From: Pseudomonadota bacterium
GTDB taxonomy: Bacteria; Pseudomonadota; Alphaproteobacteria; Rhizobiales; Rhizobiaceae
Reading direction: 5' to 3'
Assembly (NCBI GenBank): GCA_023399635.1
Contig: JAEWOP010000271.1
Coordinates: 1 to 14,632, forward strand
Length of the DNA stretch: 14,632 nt
Below the pieces are notes generated by a model. The model was not told the DNA's origin. It was given only the letters and a program-made list of their open reading frames with translations, and made no database searches. Both the position numbers and the translations under genes were made by a program. The number at the start of each line of letters is the position of its first letter. Position 1 is the first letter of the stretch. Positions 13,040-14,632 of this stretch are shown here, piece after piece.

Positions 13040-14632
13040 ATGGCTATTTTACTCACCGCAATCCTTTTTGGGTTGATTGGACTTGCGCTTGCAGCAGGTG
13101 GTGCACAACTGCTGATGCTGGGTGGCAGCGTGTATTATCTTGTCGCTGGCATCGCCTTTCTCGTTACCGCTATCCTCCTCTACATGCGGCGGCCAGTGGC
13201 TCTTCTTCTGTACGCTGTGCTGGTCATTGGCTCGCTTGCTTGGGCCGTGTGGGAGGTTGGGCTCGACTGGTGGCAGCTGGCACCCCGTGGAGGCGTCATC
13301 ATTGTGCTTGGCCTCTGGTTGCTCACCCCCTGGATCCGAAAGCCGCTCGGCTTCCGGAGCCCTACCGGCGCAAGCTATGCCGCCGGCGCGACGCCGCTCG
13401 CGGCAGCCGTAGGCATCTCCATCCTCATTGCCGTTGTTGCGATGTTCACCAACAGCACCGACCTGGAGGGCCGTTTGCCGGAAGAGCAGGTTGCCGCGGC
13501 CCCCAATCTCGGTGGCAACGTCCCGCCGGGTGAATGGCACCAGTACGGGCGAACACCGTACGGTCAGCGATACTCGCCACTTGATCAGGTAAACGTGGAA
13601 AATGTAAGCGAGCTGGAAGAAGTCTGGCGCTATCAGACAGGCGACGTGAAGCTTCCGCAGGATGTTGCCGAGACAACCTACCAGGTGACGCCTCTCAAGG
13701 TGGGCAACAGCCTCTATCTTTGCACGCCTCACAACTGGGCAATTGCGGTCGACGCGACCACAGGGCAGGAGCAGTGGAAGTTCGACGCCAACGCCGGGCT
13801 GAACCCTGATCGCCAGCACCAGACCTGCCGCGGCGTGACCTACTACGTGGATCCGGCGGCGCAGCCGACGGATCCCTGCGCTCAGCGCGTCTACCTGCCG
13901 ACGTCGGATGCAAGGCTCATCGCGCTTGATGCCACGAATGGTGAAGTCTGCACGTCGTTCGCAGACCAGGGCACGCTCAGGCTTGAAGCAAAGATGCCCT
14001 ACAACCCGGCTGGCTATTATTACTCGACATCGCCACCCGTCATCGTTGCCGGCAAGATCATCATCGGCGGTGCTGTCAACGACAACTATTCGATCCGTTC
14101 TCCTTCGGGCGTCATTCGTGCCTTCGACGTCAACAGTGGTGAGCTCATCTGGAACTGGGATTCCGGCAATCCGACCCAGACGGAGCCTCTTCCCGAAGGT
14201 GAGACGTATTCGGCGAACTCACCCAACAGCTGGTCGGTCTTCAGCGTCGATGAAGACTTGGGTCTCGTTTACATTCCGCTGGGCAATCAGGTGCCAGACC
14301 AGCTTGGGATGGGGCGTAGCGAAGCGGTCGAGCGATATTCGTCGTCCATCGTCGCGCTCGACATCAATACCGGGGCCGATCGCTGGGTCCAGCAGACGGT
14401 ACATCATGACCTTTGGGATATGGATGTCCCGGCGCAGCCAGTTCTTCTGGACCTGACTCAGGAGGATGGAACGGTTGTTCCGGCACTGGTTGGTCCGACG
14501 AAGCAGGGCGATATCTATGTCCTCGACCGCCGCGACGGTTCTCCCCTATTGCCGATCACCGAGTTGCCGGCGCCGGGAGGTGCCATTCCTGAAGATTTCA
14601 CGGCCCCGACACAGCCAATCACGGAGCTGACC
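13040..14632 (+). CDS. gcd: Membrane-bound PQQ-dependent dehydrogenase, glucose type, 3'-truncated by the window edge
   Basis: This quinoprotein oxidises glucose (or a related sugar or polyol) to the lactone in the periplasm and passes electrons to ubiquinone. The frame is open without a stop for 531 codons to the window end; the family is usually near 780-800 residues, so about a third is missing. Five hydrophobic segments at about residues 3-24, 30-48, 52-72, 84-98 and 118-136 form the membrane anchor. The beta-propeller starts near 160 (GEWHQYGRTPYGQRYSPLDQ) and shows TPHNWAIAVDATTG, CRGVTYY and VHHDLWDMDVPAQP (from residue 454), the last containing the expected active-site Asp. Glucose is favoured, but quinate/shikimate dehydrogenases share the layout. 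An AGGG lies 8 bases before the ATG, and an exact EcfG-type promoter precedes it. Confidence 0.9.
   Translation, partial: MAILLTAILFGLIGLALAAGGAQLLMLGGSVYYLVAGIAFLVTAILLYMRRPVALLLYAVLVIGSLAWAVWEVGLDWWQLAPRGGVIIVLGLWLLTPWIRKPLGFRSPTGASYAAGATPLAAAVGISILIAVVAMFTNSTDLEGRLPEEQVAAAPNLGGNVPPGEWHQYGRTPYGQRYSPLDQVNVENVSELEEVWRYQTGDVKLPQDVAETTYQVTPLKVGNSLYLCTPHNWAIAVDATTGQEQWKFDANAGLNPDRQHQTCRGVTYYVDPAAQPTDPCAQRVYLPTSDARLIALDATNGEVCTSFADQGTLRLEAKMPYNPAGYYYSTSPPVIVAGKIIIGGAVNDNYSIRSPSGVIRAFDVNSGELIWNWDSGNPTQTEPLPEGETYSANSPNSWSVFSVDEDLGLVYIPLGNQVPDQLGMGRSEAVERYSSSIVALDINTGADRWVQQTVHHDLWDMDVPAQPVLLDLTQEDGTVVPALVGPTKQGDIYVLDRRDGSPLLPITELPAPGGAIPEDFTAPTQPITELT

Noticed and set aside
13049..13819. 256-codon open frame antisense to gcd, plus forward out-of-frame frames at 12997-13533 and 13908-14456
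   Set aside because: The frame starting at 13040 encodes continuous PQQ dehydrogenase sequence through the whole stretch; the others are shadows.
1..14632. Search by eye for CRISPR arrays, tRNA or rRNA genes, insertion sequences and attachment sites
   Set aside because: No regularly spaced repeats, no tRNA-like cloverleaf, no transposase or integrase frame and no terminal inverted repeats were seen.

Overview
The window looks like an accessory or plasmid-type segment of an alphaproteobacterium of the Rhizobiales, probably Rhizobiaceae. The reasons are the moderately GC-rich coding sequence, a glycogen synthase and debranching enzyme of rhizobial type, two Ku genes beside a three-domain LigD, an EcfG-like ECF sigma factor, and several small stress proteins typical of rhizobia (DUF2934, DUF892/YciE, BON, a protein with the motif LEEGLEDTFPASDP). 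The species cannot be fixed from the sequence alone.

Layout. From 1 to 2793, glgX (5' end outside the window) and glgA converge on a shared terminator and form a glycogen module. From 3060 to 6350 there is a run of small stress-type genes: DUF2934, a DUF2188-like protein, a ferritin-like DUF892 protein, a one-helix membrane protein co-directional with a BON-domain protein, an isochorismatase-fold hydrolase, and two 66-residue proteins. From 6476 to 10701 lies a non-homologous end-joining (NHEJ) module: ku (+) converging on ligD (-), with a second ku directly upstream of and coupled to ligD. From 10873 to 11379 is the ECF sigma factor. From 11493 to 12869 is a probable udgX-GST operon on the minus strand. 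From 13040 to the window end is the first two thirds of a membrane-bound PQQ-dependent glucose-type dehydrogenase. This last frame has no stop inside the window but is fully open.

The main result is regulatory. A motif matching the EcfG (general stress response sigma) promoter, GGAAC-N16/17-CGTT, occurs seven times exactly. Four further sites have TGTT as the -10 and two weaker ones have GGTT or AGTT. All lie in intergenic gaps and point at a gene or operon, and my scan of GGAAC/GTTCC sites inside genes found none with a matching -10. Chance expectation for the exact form is about 0.2 over both strands, assuming uniform base composition. All four divergent gaps (3360-3499, 6351-6475, 10702-10872, 12870-13039) carry sites facing both ways, although the udgX-facing site is a weak GGTT variant. 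The sigma gene has two tandem sites, which predicts autoregulation. Apart from the glg genes and one 66-residue gene (5809-6009), every transcription unit has such a site.

I therefore read 3060-14632 as a locally clustered general-stress regulon that carries its own sigma factor. It combines double-strand-break repair (two Ku, LigD), uracil-DNA binding (UdgX), ferritin-like, BON and GST proteins, periplasmic sugar oxidation and several uncharacterised small proteins. This fits a survival kit for starvation, desiccation or stationary phase. No gap longer than 300 bases lacks a gene; the longest is 2794-3059, which holds the presumed glgA promoter and leader.
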